A stretch of DNA of 38,629 nucleotides from Paractinoplanes rishiriensis (GCF_016862375.1 NZ_BOMV01000008.1:1-38629), one strand, 5' to 3'. Shown: positions 1 through 9,185, numbered from the stretch's first letter. Made by a program: numbers and translations. The notes: generated from the letters alone by a model not told the origin.

Positions 1-378
1 GGCGCAGACCAGGACCCGGCGCAGACCGGAACCGAGCGCAGGCCGACGGGGCGGGCGGTGCGCACCTGCCGGGGAGCTGGCTGCCGGATTGGTTCCCTTT
101 GACCCGTTGCGGGGGGTTCATGTCCTGGTGCGGTGATGGCTCGTCGGCGGGGCGGGGCTCTGTTCGGCTCCGCTGGCGGGCGGGAGAGTTTGTCTTGGTG
201 GGGCTGGTTGATCCGGTGTTGGTCTGCGGGGCGTAAACGTGCATGAGAAAGGGGGGTCGGGGTACATCGTGACCATGCCCATCAGGCGCTTATGTCCCGA
301 TTGACGGCAAACCACGCATGAGGCTGGAAAACGGGGTCGGGTCCTCCCACGCGCGGAAATGCGAAAAGGGGACGCGTT
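1..378. other. Region before first gene, no recognised gene
   Basis: No convincing gene is seen. One plus-strand frame is open from the window edge to about position 236, so it could hold the 3' end of an upstream gene, but the translation resembles nothing I recognise. Two imperfect copies of a 16-17 bp unit starting GGCGCAGACC lie at 1-34. The last 20 bases carry the ribosome binding site of the next gene (AAAGGGGAC). Confidence 0.4.
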
Positions 379-1161
379 ATGCACAATGGAGCGATCATGT
401 CGAGCGAGGTGCGACACCTGGTGGATGACGGGCGGCCGTTTCCGCTGGTTCGGCTGGCCGGGGTGCTCGACGCTACGACCGCGCCCACGGTGCGTTCCGT
501 GCTCCTTGACGTGCTCGCGGGGCAGCCTGAGGCCGTGGTGGTCGACGTCGGCGGGCTGGACGTGGCCGAACCGGGGGCCGTCGCGGTGCTGCGTGACGTC
601 TACCAGGACACCGCGGACTGGCCGGCGGCTCAGTTGACGCTGCTCGACGCGCGGGACGCGTCGCTCTGGCGGGACAGCGGATGGCCGGTCCGGGTGGACA
701 GCGCGGGGGCATTTGCCGAGTTGAGTGCGCCGGAGCAGGGACATCGGGTGAGCCTCGACCTCGAACCTCGGGTGGGCGCGGCGCGGCGGTCGCGGGAGCT
801 GATCACCGAGTCCTGTGCCCGGTGGGGACGGGCCGCGCTGGCGGGGTCGGCGTGCATCGTGGTCACCGAGATGGTCAACAACGTGGTGGCACACGCGCGG
901 ACGCCGATGGTCGTGCTGCTGGCGGTGCACGGGGACGGGATGAGCGTGGCGGTCCGGGATCAGTCCGAGACGGTGCCCGCTTACACGGGTGTGCCGGTGG
1001 CGCCTACGGCGTACGGCGGCCGTGGAATGCTTTTGATCGACTCGGTCGCCAGCCGCTGGGGCAGTCTCGTGCTGGCCCGCGGCAAGGTGGTCTGGGCCCT
1101 GCTCAGCCCGGATTCGGAGGGGCCCGACGGAGTGCAGGACACCACTGTCGGGAACGCATGA
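379..1161 (+). CDS. STAS domain plus ATP-binding anti-sigma regulator
   Basis: This 260-aa cytoplasmic protein joins two modules of partner-switching regulation. Residues about 15-105 resemble a STAS (anti-anti-sigma) domain, with a beta-strand followed by the VVVDVGGLDV region. Residues about 125-250 form a GHKL/HATPase_c_2 domain of the RsbW/SpoIIAB type, with an N-box-like stretch VTEMVNNVVAHAR and a G-box-like GGRGMLLID. In the family such ATPases bind or phosphorylate sigma or anti-sigma partners; fusion to STAS suggests a self-contained switch. The ATG at 379 is preceded by AAAGGGGAC. An internal ATG at 397, preceded by GGAG, is an alternative start. A second anti-sigma ATPase lies at about 3599-4060. 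The sigma factor it controls is not visible here. Confidence 0.88.
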   Translation: MHNGAIMSSEVRHLVDDGRPFPLVRLAGVLDATTAPTVRSVLLDVLAGQPEAVVVDVGGLDVAEPGAVAVLRDVYQDTADWPAAQLTLLDARDASLWRDSGWPVRVDSAGAFAELSAPEQGHRVSLDLEPRVGAARRSRELITESCARWGRAALAGSACIVVTEMVNNVVAHARTPMVVLLAVHGDGMSVAVRDQSETVPAYTGVPVAPTAYGGRGMLLIDSVASRWGSLVLARGKVVWALLSPDSEGPDGVQDTTVGNA

Positions 1162-1178
1162 CCTGGGTCCTGCGCGGG

Positions 1179-1184
1179 TAGATT
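1179..1184 (+). promoter_or_regulatory. -10 box TAGATT of leaderless DUF5709 gene
   Basis: TAGATT ends 7 nt before the ATG at 1192 and no Shine-Dalgarno is present, so the transcript probably starts at the start codon. Confidence 0.55.
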
Positions 1185-1191
1185 CCGTCAC

Positions 1192-1761
1192 ATGCGAGAC
1201 AACGACTACCCTGCCGAGGTGTCCGATCCGGAGGCGTCCGGACTGCCCGGCACCGCGGATGACGATTCGAACGCGTACGACTCGGTGGACAGTAGCCGGT
1301 GGGCCGACGGGCCGGACCCGGCCGCGCTGCCGGGCACCGGGCCGGGTGGCTCCAACCGCTACGGCACCACCCCCGAGGAGGCCCGCGAAGGGCAGACGCT
1401 CGACCATCGGCTGCGCCAGGAGGAGCCCGACTTCGGGGCCGACGACGCGGCCGCGCAGGCGCTACCGCCGCAGGCCGGCCCGGTCGACGAGACGGTGGAC
1501 AGCTCCGAGCAGCGCGACTTCGACGCCGATGTGTGGGGAGCCAGCCCCACCTCGGACCCCAATTCGCAGGTCTCGCTCTACGACGACGGCCAGCTCGACG
1601 ACGACGACCCGCGCCCGGTGGGCCGGCTCGTGGCGCCGGACGAGGGCTACGGCTTCGACGACGAGCCGGACAGCGTGGCCTACGACGCGGGCGCGGCCGG
1701 CGGCGGTGCCACTGCCGAGGAGTTGGCCATGCACGAGACCCGGGCGCCGGACTACGAGTGA
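1192..1761 (+). CDS. DUF5709 family protein
   Basis: This 189-aa, very acidic, low-complexity soluble protein is recognised by the central segment TPEEAREGQTLDHRLRQEEP and the distal VGRLVAPDEG and AEELAMHE motifs, which are typical of DUF5709 proteins in actinobacteria. The family has no known biochemical role. There is no signal peptide or membrane segment. The start is set by the -10 box 7 nt upstream, suggesting a leaderless mRNA. It runs convergently with the response regulator, 29 nt away. Confidence 0.85.
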   Translation: MRDNDYPAEVSDPEASGLPGTADDDSNAYDSVDSSRWADGPDPAALPGTGPGGSNRYGTTPEEAREGQTLDHRLRQEEPDFGADDAAAQALPPQAGPVDETVDSSEQRDFDADVWGASPTSDPNSQVSLYDDGQLDDDDPRPVGRLVAPDEGYGFDDEPDSVAYDAGAAGGGATAEELAMHETRAPDYE

Positions 1762-1790
1762 GCCCCAACCACGAATGAGCTGGTGAGCCC

Positions 1791-2441
1791 TCAGTCGAGG
1801 CCCTGCTCGATGGCGTAGCGCGTCAGCTCGACCCGGTTGTGCAGCTGGAGCTTGCCGAGCGTGTTCTGCACGTGGTTCTGCACCGTCCGGTGGCTCAGCA
1901 CGAGCCGCTCGGCGATCTGGCGGTAGGACAGGCCCTTCGCCACCAGGCGCAGCACCTCGGTCTCGCGCTCGGTGAGCTTCGGCGCGGCCGGGTCGGCGCC
2001 GGCCGGCTCGACCGCGAGCCGGCGGAACTCGCCCAGCACCAGGCCGGCCAGGCCCGGGGTGAAGACCGTGTCGCCGGCCGCGGTCCGGCTCACCGCGTCG
2101 AGGAACTCCGGCAGGCCGGCCGATTTCAGCAGGTAGCCGGTGGCGCCCGCCTTGACCGCGTCCAGCACGTCCTGCTGTTCGCCGCTGGCCGACAGCATCA
2201 GGATGCGGACCGCGGGCACGGCCTCGCGCAGGCCGTTGATCACTTCGACGCCGGAGACGTCGGGCAGTTGCAGGTCGAGGACGACGACGTCGGGGCGGGC
2301 GGCCGCGGCGATCCGGACCGCCTGCTTGCCCTCGCCGGTCGCGGCCACCACCTCGTAGCCGGCCGCGGCCAGGTCGCGGCTCACGCCCTCGCGCCACATC
2401 GGGTGGTCGTCGACCACCATGACTCGCGTCGTTGTGCTCAC
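1791..2441 (-). CDS. NarL/LuxR response regulator (MacR-like)
   Basis: This 216-aa response regulator has an N-terminal receiver domain (about 5-120) with the acidic pair D11/D12, phospho-acceptor D56 in VVVLDLQLPD, and the K of the GYLLKSA stretch. The C-terminal LuxR/GerE helix-turn-helix lies at about 150-212 (LTERETEVLRLVAKG, then SHRTVQNHVQNTL). Phosphorylation by its kinase is expected to drive DNA binding. The GTG start overlaps the kinase stop codon by 4 nt (GTGA), so the two are translationally coupled; an AGGGTG sequence lies 7-8 nt upstream. Together with the kinase it matches the MacRS arrangement known in Streptomyces, where the pair influences morphogenesis and antibiotic output. 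Assignment to that exact system is inference. Confidence 0.93.
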   Translation of the reverse strand: MSTTTRVMVVDDHPMWREGVSRDLAAAGYEVVAATGEGKQAVRIAAAARPDVVVLDLQLPDVSGVEVINGLREAVPAVRILMLSASGEQQDVLDAVKAGATGYLLKSAGLPEFLDAVSRTAAGDTVFTPGLAGLVLGEFRRLAVEPAGADPAAPKLTERETEVLRLVAKGLSYRQIAERLVLSHRTVQNHVQNTLGKLQLHNRVELTRYAIEQGLD

Positions 2442-3577
2442 GACGTCACCCTAGGGCGTGGCACGGTCAGCTCCACCTCGGTGCCGTCGCCGGACTGCGA
2501 GGTGATCTGCACGGTGCCGTTCAGGTCGGCGATGCGGCCGCGGATCGACTGGGCCACGCCGAGCCGGCCCTGCGCCTCGGCCTCGGCCAGCCGCTCCGGT
2601 TCCAGGCCGCAGCCGTCGTCGCGGACGGTCACCACCACCTGGTCCGGTGCGTCCTCGACCAGCATGAAGACCTTGGTGCCGGGGGCGCAGTGCTTCTCGA
2701 CGTTGTCCAGGGCCGCAGCCACCGCGGCGGCGAGTTCCCGGGCCACCGGGGCGGGCAGGCGCACGGCCTCGGCCGGCCCGGCCAGGGTCACGGTCGGTGA
2801 GGCGTACGGGCCCAGCATGGCCATCAGGTCGCGCTCGTCGCCGTCGTTCACCATCTCGGCGGCGTGCCCGGCCACCAGGTTGCGCAGCGCCGCCTCCTGC
2901 TCGCCGGCGAGCCGGGCCAGCTCGCCCGCCTCGCCGTCCAGGCCGGCACCGCGGCGCTTGACCAGGGCGAGCACCTGGAGAACCGAGTCGTGGATGTCGC
3001 GGGCCAGCCGCTCCCTGGCCCGGGTGGCGGCCTCCAGCTCGATGGCCCGCTGGAGTCGCTCGTGCGAGGTCTCGGCGAGGCGCACCAGGTAGCCCACGGC
3101 TATCGCGGCCAGCAGCATCAGCACCGAGCCGGTGTAGGCCGCCTGGTCGAAATGGGCGCGCACGATCAGGTCGGTGGCGCCCATGGCGAGCGCGGCCGCG
3201 ATGCCACCGCGCCGGCCGCCGGCCACCGCCCAGGCGATCACCGGTGCCACGTGCCAGGCGACCGCGAGGGTGGGCTTGCCGTCCTCGAGCGCGGGCCGGC
3301 CGACCACCACCACGCTGGCGAACATCGCGGCCATGGTGATCAGCAGGTCGGCGAGCAGCAGCGGCGGGCGCCGGCGGGCCGGATTCGCGTACGCGTACGT
3401 GGTGAACACGGTCCAGCCGGCCATCGCGGCGAGCACCGGCCAGGCGAGCATCGGCCGCGCGTACACGCTGATGTTGTTGACCACCAGGATCGTCACATAG
3501 ATCAGAGCCGCGATCCGGAAGACCGCGACGGCCCGCCACAGCGGCGCCTGGAACCCGCTGTCCCGGCCCTGATTCAT
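2438..3577 (-). CDS. MacS-family sensor histidine kinase
   Basis: This is a 379-aa membrane histidine kinase. Residues about 12-170 carry five or six hydrophobic segments of the DUF5931 type that marks the MacS family. The phosphorylated histidine is H196 in LARDIHDSVLQ (HisKA_3-like). The ATPase domain is C-terminal: N-box LDNVEKH, G1 DDGCGLEPE, and a later RLGVAQSIRGR. It should sense an envelope signal and phosphorylate the regulator encoded directly downstream. I chose the ATG at 3577 (GGAAGG 8 nt upstream) over an open frame that continues much further upstream, because codons upstream overlap the divergent gene. An ATG at 3595 is possible. Confidence 0.92.
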   Translation of the reverse strand: MNQGRDSGFQAPLWRAVAVFRIAALIYVTILVVNNISVYARPMLAWPVLAAMAGWTVFTTYAYANPARRRPPLLLADLLITMAAMFASVVVVGRPALEDGKPTLAVAWHVAPVIAWAVAGGRRGGIAAALAMGATDLIVRAHFDQAAYTGSVLMLLAAIAVGYLVRLAETSHERLQRAIELEAATRARERLARDIHDSVLQVLALVKRRGAGLDGEAGELARLAGEQEAALRNLVAGHAAEMVNDGDERDLMAMLGPYASPTVTLAGPAEAVRLPAPVARELAAAVAAALDNVEKHCAPGTKVFMLVEDAPDQVVVTVRDDGCGLEPERLAEAEAQGRLGVAQSIRGRIADLNGTVQITSQSGDGTEVELTVPRPRVTS

Positions 3578-3598
3578 GCGGTGACCTTCCCACATCTC

Positions 3599-4060
3599 GT
3601 GGACGGCGGGCGGCCCGCCCTGCGGGAAGATCAGACGTCGCCTACCGTCGAAGCCATCGGCACCGAAGTTCTGCTCACCGAAACCTTCGACCGCAACTCG
3701 ATCACCGTGCTGCGGCATGCCGTCGCGTCCCGGGCCGCCGGCGCGGGCCTGGCCGGTGACCGCCTCGACGACTTCGTGGTGGCGGTCAACGAGTTGCTCA
3801 CGAACGCGGTGCGGCACGGCGGCGGCCTGGGCCGGGTGGCGCTGTGGCGGGCCGACGGCTCGGTGGTGTGCGAGGTGAGCGACTCGGGCCACGGACTGCC
3901 CGGCCCGGTGCCGATCCGCCCGGCCAAACCGCCCTCGGACCAGCCCGGCGGCTGGGGTCTGTGGCTCGCCGAGGAGTTGACCGACTCGTTCCAGATGAGC
4001 ACCGGTATGGGCGGGACGACCGTCCGCGTCGCCAGCCGCATTTTCTTAAGAGAGCCTTAA
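3599..4060 (+). CDS. Anti-sigma factor-like ATP-binding protein
   Basis: This protein of about 135-153 aa is a single HATPase_c_2 (RsbW/SpoIIAB-like) domain. The N-box is VAVNELLTNAVRHGGG, the G1 box is EVSDSGHGLPG, and the G2-like stretch is GGWGLWLAEELTD. Such proteins regulate sigma factors or act as serine kinases in partner switching. The start is uncertain. The only upstream GTG in frame is at 3599 and has no Shine-Dalgarno. A -10-like TACCGT at 3643-3648 is followed after exactly 7 nt by an in-frame ATC at 3656. The gene is divergent from the histidine kinase with almost no intergenic space. Confidence 0.85.
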   Translation: MDGGRPALREDQTSPTVEAIGTEVLLTETFDRNSITVLRHAVASRAAGAGLAGDRLDDFVVAVNELLTNAVRHGGGLGRVALWRADGSVVCEVSDSGHGLPGPVPIRPAKPPSDQPGGWGLWLAEELTDSFQMSTGMGGTTVRVASRIFLREP

Positions 4061-4133
4061 GTCTGATGTCCTGATATTGCGGCCCCGCACCGGACTCAAC
4101 AAAGTCGTGCCTGCCGTTATCCATAGGGGGGTC

Positions 4134-5132
4134 ATGGTGCATCAGGCACGCCACAGCACCGACACGTCCAAATGGTGGTTCCGACCACGCGCGCTGGCGG
4201 CCGTCGCGGTCGCCGCGACCGGTCTCACGGTGGCGATCTGGCTGCCCTCCCGGGACGACGTGGCCGAGGCGGAGATCCGGGGACGGAACTCGCCCACGTT
4301 CGGCCTCGCCAGCTTCTCCGACAACTTCTCCGGGCGTTCCCTGGACCGCGACAAGTGGACGCTGGGCGGGTTCAGCCGCGACGGCGCACGGGTCGGCGAC
4401 GGTCAGGTGGTGGTCGACCGGCTGCTGATCGCCCGCGAACGCTTCACCGAGCGGTTCGGGCACGCGGAAGCGCGCATCCGGGTCAGCCGGCCGTCCGGCG
4501 TGTGGCGGGCGGTCACGGTGCTCGACGAGAACCGGCGGGTACCGGAGGGCACGGTCGCACCGATCGACGGCGGCATCGACCCGGCCTCGGGACGCAACTT
4601 CCACACGTACGAGATCGACTGGACCCCGGAGACGGTGACCTGGACGGTCGACGGCAGGCCGAGCCTGCGGCTGGATCGGGCGGAGCCCGGCGGGCCGCTC
4701 AGCCTGGTGCTCAACCTGGCCACCGACGGGCGCTCCTCGGGCCGCATGACGGTCGACTTCGTCCAGGTGTTCACCAGTGAGAACGGACCGCCGACGGCAT
4801 CGCCGAGCGCGCCGGAGCCAGACCCGACGACACCGGAGCCGGACCCGACGACACCGGCGCCCGAACCCACCACGCCGGAACCGACGCCGACGACCCCCGA
4901 GCCCACGCCGACCACCCCCGAGCCGACACCGACGACGCCCGAGCCGACCACGCCGGAACCGGCCCCCACCACCCCGGCACCACCAGCGGCCGAGCCCTGG
5001 AAGACCTTCGTCGACTACCTGGCCGGCGATCTCGTCACCTTCGGCGGCGCCACCTACCGGGTCCTCGAGGCGCACACCTCGCTGCCCGGCTGGGAGCCCA
5101 CCAAGCTGCCCAATCTCTTCGCAAAGGTGTAA
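4134..5132 (+). CDS. Secreted degenerate GH16-like protein with CBM5/12
   Basis: This 332-aa exported protein begins at ATG 4134 behind a strong AGGGGGG site. A basic N-terminus and hydrophobic segment (about 19-37) form a signal peptide or anchor. Residues about 60-215 align by eye with the GH16 laminarinase fold of the next gene (FSDNFSG, AEARIRV, FHTYEIDW, TVDGRPSLRL). The segment that should carry the catalytic E-x-D-x-x-E motif is shortened to about 32 residues, against about 60 in the neighbour, and has no such motif. A Pro/Thr/Glu repeat linker (222-285) leads to a C-terminal carbohydrate-binding module 5/12 (289-332) with W289, the AHTSLPGWEP core and aromatic residues typical of chitin binding. 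It is probably a non-catalytic polysaccharide-binding protein. Confidence 0.82.
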   Translation: MVHQARHSTDTSKWWFRPRALAAVAVAATGLTVAIWLPSRDDVAEAEIRGRNSPTFGLASFSDNFSGRSLDRDKWTLGGFSRDGARVGDGQVVVDRLLIARERFTERFGHAEARIRVSRPSGVWRAVTVLDENRRVPEGTVAPIDGGIDPASGRNFHTYEIDWTPETVTWTVDGRPSLRLDRAEPGGPLSLVLNLATDGRSSGRMTVDFVQVFTSENGPPTASPSAPEPDPTTPEPDPTTPAPEPTTPEPTPTTPEPTPTTPEPTPTTPEPTTPEPAPTTPAPPAAEPWKTFVDYLAGDLVTFGGATYRVLEAHTSLPGWEPTKLPNLFAKV

Positions 5133-5159
5133 CTACGGGCCGAACCTCCGGGGAACCGG

Positions 5160-5190
5160 TTGACCGATCGCGGTCTATCTGTAAAGACTG
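5160..5190 (+). promoter_or_regulatory. Candidate promoter and operator of GH16 gene
   Basis: A TTGACC hexamer (5160-5165) is followed 16 nt later by TAAAGA. Between them lies the inverted repeat GACCG-N4-CGGTC (5162-5175), which could be a repressor site. The assignment rests on pattern only. Confidence 0.35.
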
Positions 5191-5228
5191 CTTCCGGTAA
5201 CGCAACCTCTTCCCCGGAGGCACTCCCC

Positions 5229-6464
5229 ATGCGTAGAACCCGAACCCTGCTCGCCGCTGCCCTGGTCCTGGTGACCGCGGCCGGCGGGCTCACCGCCGCA
5301 TCCCGCAACGACACGGCCGAGGCCGCGATCGGTGCCATCACCTGGTCCGACGAGTTCAACGGGGCGGCCGGCACCTCGGTCGACCCGGCGAAGTGGAAGT
5401 TCGACATCGGCGGTGGCGGCTGGGGCAACAACGAGATGGAGTACTACACCAACTCGACCCGCAACGTCGCCCACGACGGTCAGGGCCACCTGGCGATCAC
5501 CGCGCGCCGCGAGAACCCGGCCGGCTACCAGTGCCACTACGGCACCTGCCAGTACACCTCGGGCCGGATCCTGACCGCGGACAAGTTCACCCAGACCTAC
5601 GGGCGCTTCGAGGCCCGCATCAAGATCCCGCGGGGTCAGGGCATCTGGCCGGCGTTCTGGATGCTGGGCGGCAACAGCTGGCCCACCACCGGCGAGATCG
5701 ACATCATGGAGAACGTCGGCAACGCCCCGAACGTCGTGCACGGCACGGTGCACGGGCCCGGCTACTCCGGCGCGGGCGGCATCGGCGGCAGCCGGAACAT
5801 CGGCGCACCGCTGGCCGACGCCTTCCACACGTACGCGGTCGATTGGTCTCCGGGTTTGATCGTCTGGTACCTGGACGGCAGCGAGTTCTTCCGGCTCACC
5901 CCGGCCGGCCTGAACGGCAACGCCTGGGTCTTCGACCACCCGTTCTTCATGATCCTGAACGTGGCGGTCGGCGGTTACTGGCCCGGCTACCCGGACGCCA
6001 GCACGGTCTTCCCGCAGACCATGCTGATCGACTACGTCCGCGTGTCGGCCTGGACCAACGACGGCGGCGGCAACACCGGCGGCGGGTCGGGGCTGCGCAG
6101 CAACTTCAGCGGCCGCTGCATCGACATTCCGAACGGCAACGCGGTCGACGGCGCCCGGCTCCAGACCTGGGACTGCAACGGCACCACGGCCCAGCGCTGG
6201 ACCCCGAACGGCGACGGCACGATGCGCGCCATGGGCAAGTGCATGGACCCGGCCGGCGGCGCGCTCGGCAACGGCACCCCGATCCAGCTGGTCACCTGCA
6301 ACGGCAACCCGGTGCAGCGGTTCACCCTGTCGGCATCCGGCGACCTGGTCAACGTCTCGGCCAACCGCTGCGTCGACATCAAGGACTGGAACGGTGCAAA
6401 CGGCGCCGCCCTCCAGTTGTGGGACTGCGCCGGCACCACCAACCAGAAGTGGAGCCGAGTCTGA
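5229..6464 (+). CDS. Secreted GH16 beta-1,3-glucanase with ricin-type lectin
   Basis: This 411-aa exported enzyme starts at ATG 5229, 8 nt after GGAGG. A signal peptide covers about 1-33. The GH16 domain (about 36-277) has the catalytic motif GEIDIME, giving nucleophile E156, D158 and acid/base E161, and the flanking WPAFWMLGG and FHTYAVDW stretches of bacterial laminarinases. A short Gly/Asn linker joins a ricin-type beta-trefoil (CBM13, about 288-411) with QxW repeats (QRW, QRF, QKW) and paired cysteines. The likely reaction is endo-hydrolysis of beta-1,3-glucan from fungal or plant walls outside the cell. It follows a paralogue that has lost the catalytic motif. Substrate preference within GH16 cannot be read from the sequence. 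Confidence 0.95.
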   Translation: MRRTRTLLAAALVLVTAAGGLTAASRNDTAEAAIGAITWSDEFNGAAGTSVDPAKWKFDIGGGGWGNNEMEYYTNSTRNVAHDGQGHLAITARRENPAGYQCHYGTCQYTSGRILTADKFTQTYGRFEARIKIPRGQGIWPAFWMLGGNSWPTTGEIDIMENVGNAPNVVHGTVHGPGYSGAGGIGGSRNIGAPLADAFHTYAVDWSPGLIVWYLDGSEFFRLTPAGLNGNAWVFDHPFFMILNVAVGGYWPGYPDASTVFPQTMLIDYVRVSAWTNDGGGNTGGGSGLRSNFSGRCIDIPNGNAVDGARLQTWDCNGTTAQRWTPNGDGTMRAMGKCMDPAGGALGNGTPIQLVTCNGNPVQRFTLSASGDLVNVSANRCVDIKDWNGANGAALQLWDCAGTTNQKWSRV

Positions 6465-6472
6465 CCCGCAGG

Positions 6473-6478
6473 TAGCGT
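6473..6478 (+). promoter_or_regulatory. -10 box TAGCGT of leaderless glpK
   Basis: TAGCGT ends 8 nt before the GTG start at 6487, and no ribosome binding site is present. Confidence 0.5.
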
Positions 6479-6486
6479 CTGCTGCT

Positions 6487-7950
6487 GTGAGCTACGTCGC
6501 CGCCATCGATCAGGGAACCACCTCGTCGCGCTGCATCGTCTTCGACGCGTCCGGGAGCATCGTCGCGGTGGCGCAGCGCGAGCATCGCCAGATCTTTCCT
6601 CGTCCCGGCTGGGTCGAGCACGACGCCGAGGAGATCTGGGAGGCGGTTCGGGCGGTGGTGGCCGAGGCGGTTGCCGGCCGCGACCTGGTCGCGGTCGGCA
6701 TCACCAACCAGCGCGAGACCACCCTGGTCTGGGACCGGGCGACCGGCCGTCCGGTGGCCAATGCGATCGTCTGGCAGGACACCCGCACCGACGAGCAGCT
6801 GCGTCGCTTCGATGCCGCCTTCGGCGAAAAGGCATTCAAGGAGCGTACGGGGCTGCCGCTGGCACCCTATTTCGCCGGTTCCAAGCTGGCCTGGCTGCTC
6901 GACCACGTGGACGGCCTGCGCGACCGGGCCGATCGTGGCGAGGTGCTGTTCGGGACCATGGACAGCTGGCTGATCTGGAAACTGACCGGGCGGCACCTCA
7001 CCGACGTCACCAACGCCAGCCGCACCCTGCTGATGAACCTCGAGACCCTCGACTGGGACCCCGAGATCCTGGCGGCGGTCGGCATCCCGGCCGCCATGCT
7101 GCCCGAGATCCGCTCGTCCGCCGAGGTGTACGGCGAGGTCACCGACGGACCGCTGGCCGGGGTGCCGCTGGCGTCGGCGCTCGGCGACCAGCAGGCCGCG
7201 CTGTTCGGGCAGACCTGCTTCGCGCCGGGCGAGGCGAAATGCACGTACGGGACCGGCAGTTTTCTGCTCTTGAACACCGGCACCGAACCGGTCACCTCCC
7301 AGCACGGCCTGCTCACCACGGTCGGCTACCGGATCGGCGAGCAGCCCGCGGTCTATGCGCTGGAGGGCTCGATCGCGGTGACCGGCTCGCTGATCCAGTG
7401 GCTGCGTGACAACCTCGGGCTGATCAAGTCGGCGCCCGAGGTGGAGGAACTGGCCCGCAGCGTGCCGGACAACGGCGGGTGCTACCTGGTGCCGGCGTTC
7501 TCCGGACTGTTCGCGCCGCATTGGCGGTCCGACGCGCGCGGGGTCCTGGTCGGGCTCACCGGCTATGTCAACCGCGGTCACCTGGCCCGGGCCGCGCTGG
7601 AGGCGACCGGCTGGCAGACCCGCGAGGTCGTCGACGCGATGAACGCCGACGGTCGCACGCCCTTGGCCGAGCTGCGCGTCGACGGCGGCATGACCCGCAA
7701 CGACCTGCTCATGCAGTTCCTGGCGGACGTGCTGCAGGTCCCGGTGATCCGGCCGACCGTGGCCGAGACGACCTGCCTGGGCGCCGCCTACGCGGCCGGG
7801 CTCGCGGTCGGCTTCTGGCCGGACACCGACGCGCTGCGGGGCAACTGGCAGCAGGACGCGAGCTGGCAGCCGGACCGCCCCTCGGACGACGTGGAGCGCG
7901 AGCTGGGCCAGTGGCGCAAGGCGGTGGAGCGCACCCTCAACTGGGCCTAG
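6487..7950 (+). CDS. glpK: Glycerol kinase
   Basis: This 487-aa FGGY-family kinase phosphorylates glycerol to sn-glycerol 3-phosphate with ATP in the cytoplasm. The N-terminal phosphate-binding loop [16 protein letters not shown], the GITNQRETT and IVWQDTRT substrate-site stretches, the GTGSF motif and the C-terminal VDGGMTRND and [12 protein letters not shown] motifs are all present. Length is about normal for the family (roughly 500). The start is GTG 6487, set by the -10 box 8 nt upstream; longer in-frame starts would extend into the GH16 gene. No glpF or glpD is adjacent, so it is a stand-alone copy between two extracellular glycanase genes. It is convergent with the chitosanase gene, overlapping its stop by 4 nt. 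Confidence 0.96.
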   Translation: MSYVAAIDQGTTSSRCIVFDASGSIVAVAQREHRQIFPRPGWVEHDAEEIWEAVRAVVAEAVAGRDLVAVGITNQRETTLVWDRATGRPVANAIVWQDTRTDEQLRRFDAAFGEKAFKERTGLPLAPYFAGSKLAWLLDHVDGLRDRADRGEVLFGTMDSWLIWKLTGRHLTDVTNASRTLLMNLETLDWDPEILAAVGIPAAMLPEIRSSAEVYGEVTDGPLAGVPLASALGDQQAALFGQTCFAPGEAKCTYGTGSFLLLNTGTEPVTSQHGLLTTVGYRIGEQPAVYALEGSIAVTGSLIQWLRDNLGLIKSAPEVEELARSVPDNGGCYLVPAFSGLFAPHWRSDARGVLVGLTGYVNRGHLARAALEATGWQTREVVDAMNADGRTPLAELRVDGGMTRNDLLMQFLADVLQVPVIRPTVAETTCLGAAYAAGLAVGFWPDTDALRGNWQQDASWQPDRPSDDVERELGQWRKAVERTLNWA

Positions 7951-9179
7951 CCGGTCCGGTACGTGTCGCCGTACACCTTCCAGACCAGCGGCCCGGCCAG
8001 GTCGAGGTTGCCGCGCCGCAGGAACACCCGCTGCGCGGTCTCCACCCGGGTGGTGTCGCTGTGCGCGTCCTCCGTGCGCATCTCGGCGGCCCGGGCGTTG
8101 AGGAACGCCTCCAGGTAGACGATCTCGTCGCCGCCCTGGGCCGGTGATCGGGCGGCGCGCATGGCCTGGGCCCGGATGCTGCGCAGCCCCGAGACGCCGT
8201 GCATGATCGCCGCGTCGAAGTAGGCGAACTGGCCGAGCGCCCGCAGCCGGTCCGCCGCGGCCAACTGCACGGCCGGGCCGAAGTACATCTCGTCGCGCTG
8301 GTCCTCCTGGACCTTCTGGAACACCGGGTCCTGGGCGGCCCGCCGCCAGGCCGCCGGGTAGCCGGGGTCGAGGCCGGCGTGCGAGTCGGAGCCGTCCACC
8401 GCCCGCAGCGCGGGCAGGTAGCCGGCCAGCAGGTTGCGCGGCTTGCGCCGGGTGTACTCGGCCACCACGGCGAGCATGTCCGAGGTGCCCGAGCAGAACC
8501 CGGCGATGCCGGCCGTGTAGCCCCGGCCGTCCCGGATGTCCTCGATGTACCCGAAGTTGGCGCGCCAGTTCAGCGTCGAGTTTTCGGCGCTGGACAGGAT
8601 CTCCAGCGCGATCTGCTTCTTGCGCGGGTGGGCGAGCCCGGCGGCGATCGTGCGGTCGGCCGACTCCACGGCCCGCAGCGGCGCGCTGGCCGGCCCGTAC
8701 GCGCGCACCTCGCCCAGCGCGTAGCCGCCGGTGTCCCGGCCGCGCTGCAGGGCCAGCACGCGCACGTAGCGGCCGGTGCCGTCGAGCCGCTTCAGGTCGT
8801 CGGTGCCGCCGTTGCCGGACCGGGTCGCGTACACGTCCTTCCAGTTCGCACCGTCCACCGACACCTGCACCCGGTACGTCCGGGCGAAGTCCCGGTCCCA
8901 GTGCAGGCGCACCCGGTCGACGTCCTGCACCACGCCCAGGTCGACCCGCACCCACTGGGTGCCCGGCCCGTCGGCGCTGACCCACCGGGTGCCCTGCGAG
9001 GCATCGGTGGCCGCACCGGCCGGCGTGGCCGCGTCACGTTCGGAGGACGCGGCCGCCGGCCGGTTGCGGGAGACCAGCACGTCGGAACTGGCACTAGCGG
9101 CCACCGAGATCGCCAGCGGTATGCACAGCACGACGGAGATGCCCCCGCCGAGCGCGATCGTCCTAGGCCGCAACCGCAT
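7947..9179 (-). CDS. csn: Secreted GH46 chitosanase with discoidin-like domain
   Basis: This 410-aa exported enzyme hydrolyses chitosan. The N-terminus (1-30) is a signal peptide or anchor. Residues about 35-162 form an F5/8 type C (discoidin/CBM32-like) sugar-binding domain ([27 protein letters not shown]). Residues about 175-410 are a GH46 domain closely following the Streptomyces N174 enzyme: E199 in SSAENS is the acid (E22 equivalent) and D217 in DIRDGRGYT the second catalytic residue (D40 equivalent). FCSGTSDML and [10 protein letters not shown] are conserved. The discoidin domain before GH46 lengthens the protein well beyond the usual chitosanase. The start is ATG 9179, 6 nt after TAGCGT. 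With the GH16 genes it forms a group of secreted glycan-directed proteins. Confidence 0.95.
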   Translation of the reverse strand: MRLRPRTIALGGGISVVLCIPLAISVAASASSDVLVSRNRPAAASSERDAATPAGAATDASQGTRWVSADGPGTQWVRVDLGVVQDVDRVRLHWDRDFARTYRVQVSVDGANWKDVYATRSGNGGTDDLKRLDGTGRYVRVLALQRGRDTGGYALGEVRAYGPASAPLRAVESADRTIAAGLAHPRKKQIALEILSSAENSTLNWRANFGYIEDIRDGRGYTAGIAGFCSGTSDMLAVVAEYTRRKPRNLLAGYLPALRAVDGSDSHAGLDPGYPAAWRRAAQDPVFQKVQEDQRDEMYFGPAVQLAAADRLRALGQFAYFDAAIMHGVSGLRSIRAQAMRAARSPAQGGDEIVYLEAFLNARAAEMRTEDAHSDTTRVETAQRVFLRRGNLDLAGPLVWKVYGDTYRTG

Positions 9180-9185
9180 ACCTCA

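Noticed and set aside
118..1407. Long minus-strand open frame opposite the STAS/ATPase and DUF5709 genes
   Set aside because: It is a shadow of the plus-strand genes in high-GC DNA, with Arg/Pro-rich unrelated sequence and no family match.
4800..4985. Repeat array as a CRISPR or iteron
   Set aside because: The repeats encode a Pro/Thr/Glu linker in frame and have no spacers.
6379..8985. Very long minus-strand open frame across glpK
   Set aside because: It lies opposite the clear GH16 and glycerol kinase genes and in another frame of the chitosanase; the translation is Arg/Gly/Ala-rich with no domain.
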